13,485 nucleotides of DNA, from contig CALMPQ010000242.1 in NCBI GenBank assembly GCA_937872005.1, positions 1-13,485 on the forward strand. The letters are read 5' to 3'. Source of the DNA: an uncultured Propioniciclava sp. (GTDB lineage: Bacteria; Actinomycetota; Actinomycetes; Propionibacteriales; Propionibacteriaceae). Below are positions 13,091-13,485 of the stretch, piece by piece. Both the position numbers and the translations under genes were made by a program. The notes under the pieces were generated by a model. It was not told the DNA's origin. It was given only the letters and a program-made list of their open reading frames with translations, and searched no databases. Within the stretch, counting starts at the first letter, position 1; each line of letters opens with the position of its first letter.

Positions 13091-13485
13091 ATGGACGCCG
13101 ACATCCCCGCCACCGATCGGGTCCACGCGTGGTTCCTGAGCGCAGAGGAACTGGCCGCCACCCGCGCCAAGGTCGCCAAGCTCCAGCAACGCGCCGAAAG
13201 GAAGGGCTTCACCGGGACGATCGACGTGTCCGCGGTCCCGGCGACACGGTCCTCCACGTCGGCGGGTGGGCTGCCAGTCACCGTCCACGGCTTCGATGTC
13301 ACCATCGCCGGCGAACCGCCCCGCTACGAGGGCTGGCGGTTCGTCGCTGCGGTCGATGCCGTCGAGGGTGGCACGATCCTGCGCTACCCGCCCGGCAGCA
13401 CCGCCGAAGGAAACAACGACCAGATCCGGGCGGGTGAGTGTGACCACTGCCACACCACCCGCGCCCGCCGCTCCACGGTGCTGGT
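13091..13485 (+). CDS. Partial protein with Cys/His putative zinc site, cut by window end
   Basis: The frame is open from ATG 13091 to the last base (131 complete codons), so the C-terminus is missing. A GTG at 13085, overlapping the previous stop, is an alternative start. Residues about 15-40 are helical and charged (TRAKVAKLQQRAERKG). A strand-rich region follows (VTVHGFDVTIAGEPPRYEGWRFVAAVD), then CDHCHTTRARRS near the cut. That last motif has two Cys and two His in a C-x2-C-H pattern followed by basic residues. It resembles the putative zinc-binding segment of a group of plasmid-borne proteins often found near ArdC; that recollection is from general knowledge and unverified. It would be a nucleic-acid-binding accessory by inference. 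Codon usage matches its neighbours. Confidence 0.65.
   Translation, partial: MDADIPATDRVHAWFLSAEELAATRAKVAKLQQRAERKGFTGTIDVSAVPATRSSTSAGGLPVTVHGFDVTIAGEPPRYEGWRFVAAVDAVEGGTILRYPPGSTAEGNNDQIRAGECDHCHTTRARRSTVL

Overview
The window is high-GC DNA with actinobacterial gene content: a PrgI-like SCO6880-family protein, a separate VirB4 ATPase half, a transglycosylase with a VldE/M15-like tail, an ArdC-type antirestriction protein and an Lsr2 fragment. GTG starts are frequent and genes often overlap by a few bases. It is best read as part of an integrative conjugative element or conjugative plasmid of an actinobacterium. I cannot name the genus. No relaxase, VirD4/TcpA coupling protein, integrase or replication gene is visible, so the element extends beyond the window on at least one side.

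Layout. Positions 1-711 hold no convincing gene. They carry a strong hairpin (272-302) and a field of short G-rich repeats in both orientations (about 375-651). A regulator-like protein with a C-terminal helix-turn-helix follows (712-1494). A tightly packed forward operon (1564-9243) then encodes a mating-pair-formation type IV secretion system. Its products, in order, are a 68-aa helical protein, a ParA-like protein with a degenerate P-loop, a small two-helix membrane protein (pilin candidate), a single-pass VirB8/TcpC-like protein, a VirB6-like channel protein, a SCO6880/PrgI-like protein, the VirB4 ATPase half, and a membrane-anchored lytic transglycosylase fused to a putative metallopeptidase-like domain.

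Two genes on the reverse strand interrupt this programme. One is a 457-aa protein of unknown function (9263-10636). The other is an apparently 5'-truncated BRCT-Lsr2 protein (10806-11264). The forward strand resumes with a second operon (11365 to the right edge): a 54-aa protein, an ArdC-like antirestriction/metallopeptidase protein, a 129-aa unknown, and a partial protein with a Cys/His-rich putative zinc site cut by the window end.

The most notable structural observation is that a 41-bp leader (33 of 41 positions identical, including exact blocks of 11 and 18 bp at the same spacing) sits in front of both forward operons, 9.8 kb apart. It carries the Shine-Dalgarno sequence in the loop of a small hairpin. 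This suggests that the secretion operon and the antirestriction operon share a regulatory signal. The genes would then act together: the secretion operon builds the transfer channel and opens the cell wall, and the ArdC operon protects incoming DNA in the recipient. These regulatory and functional links are inferences from sequence and gene order.
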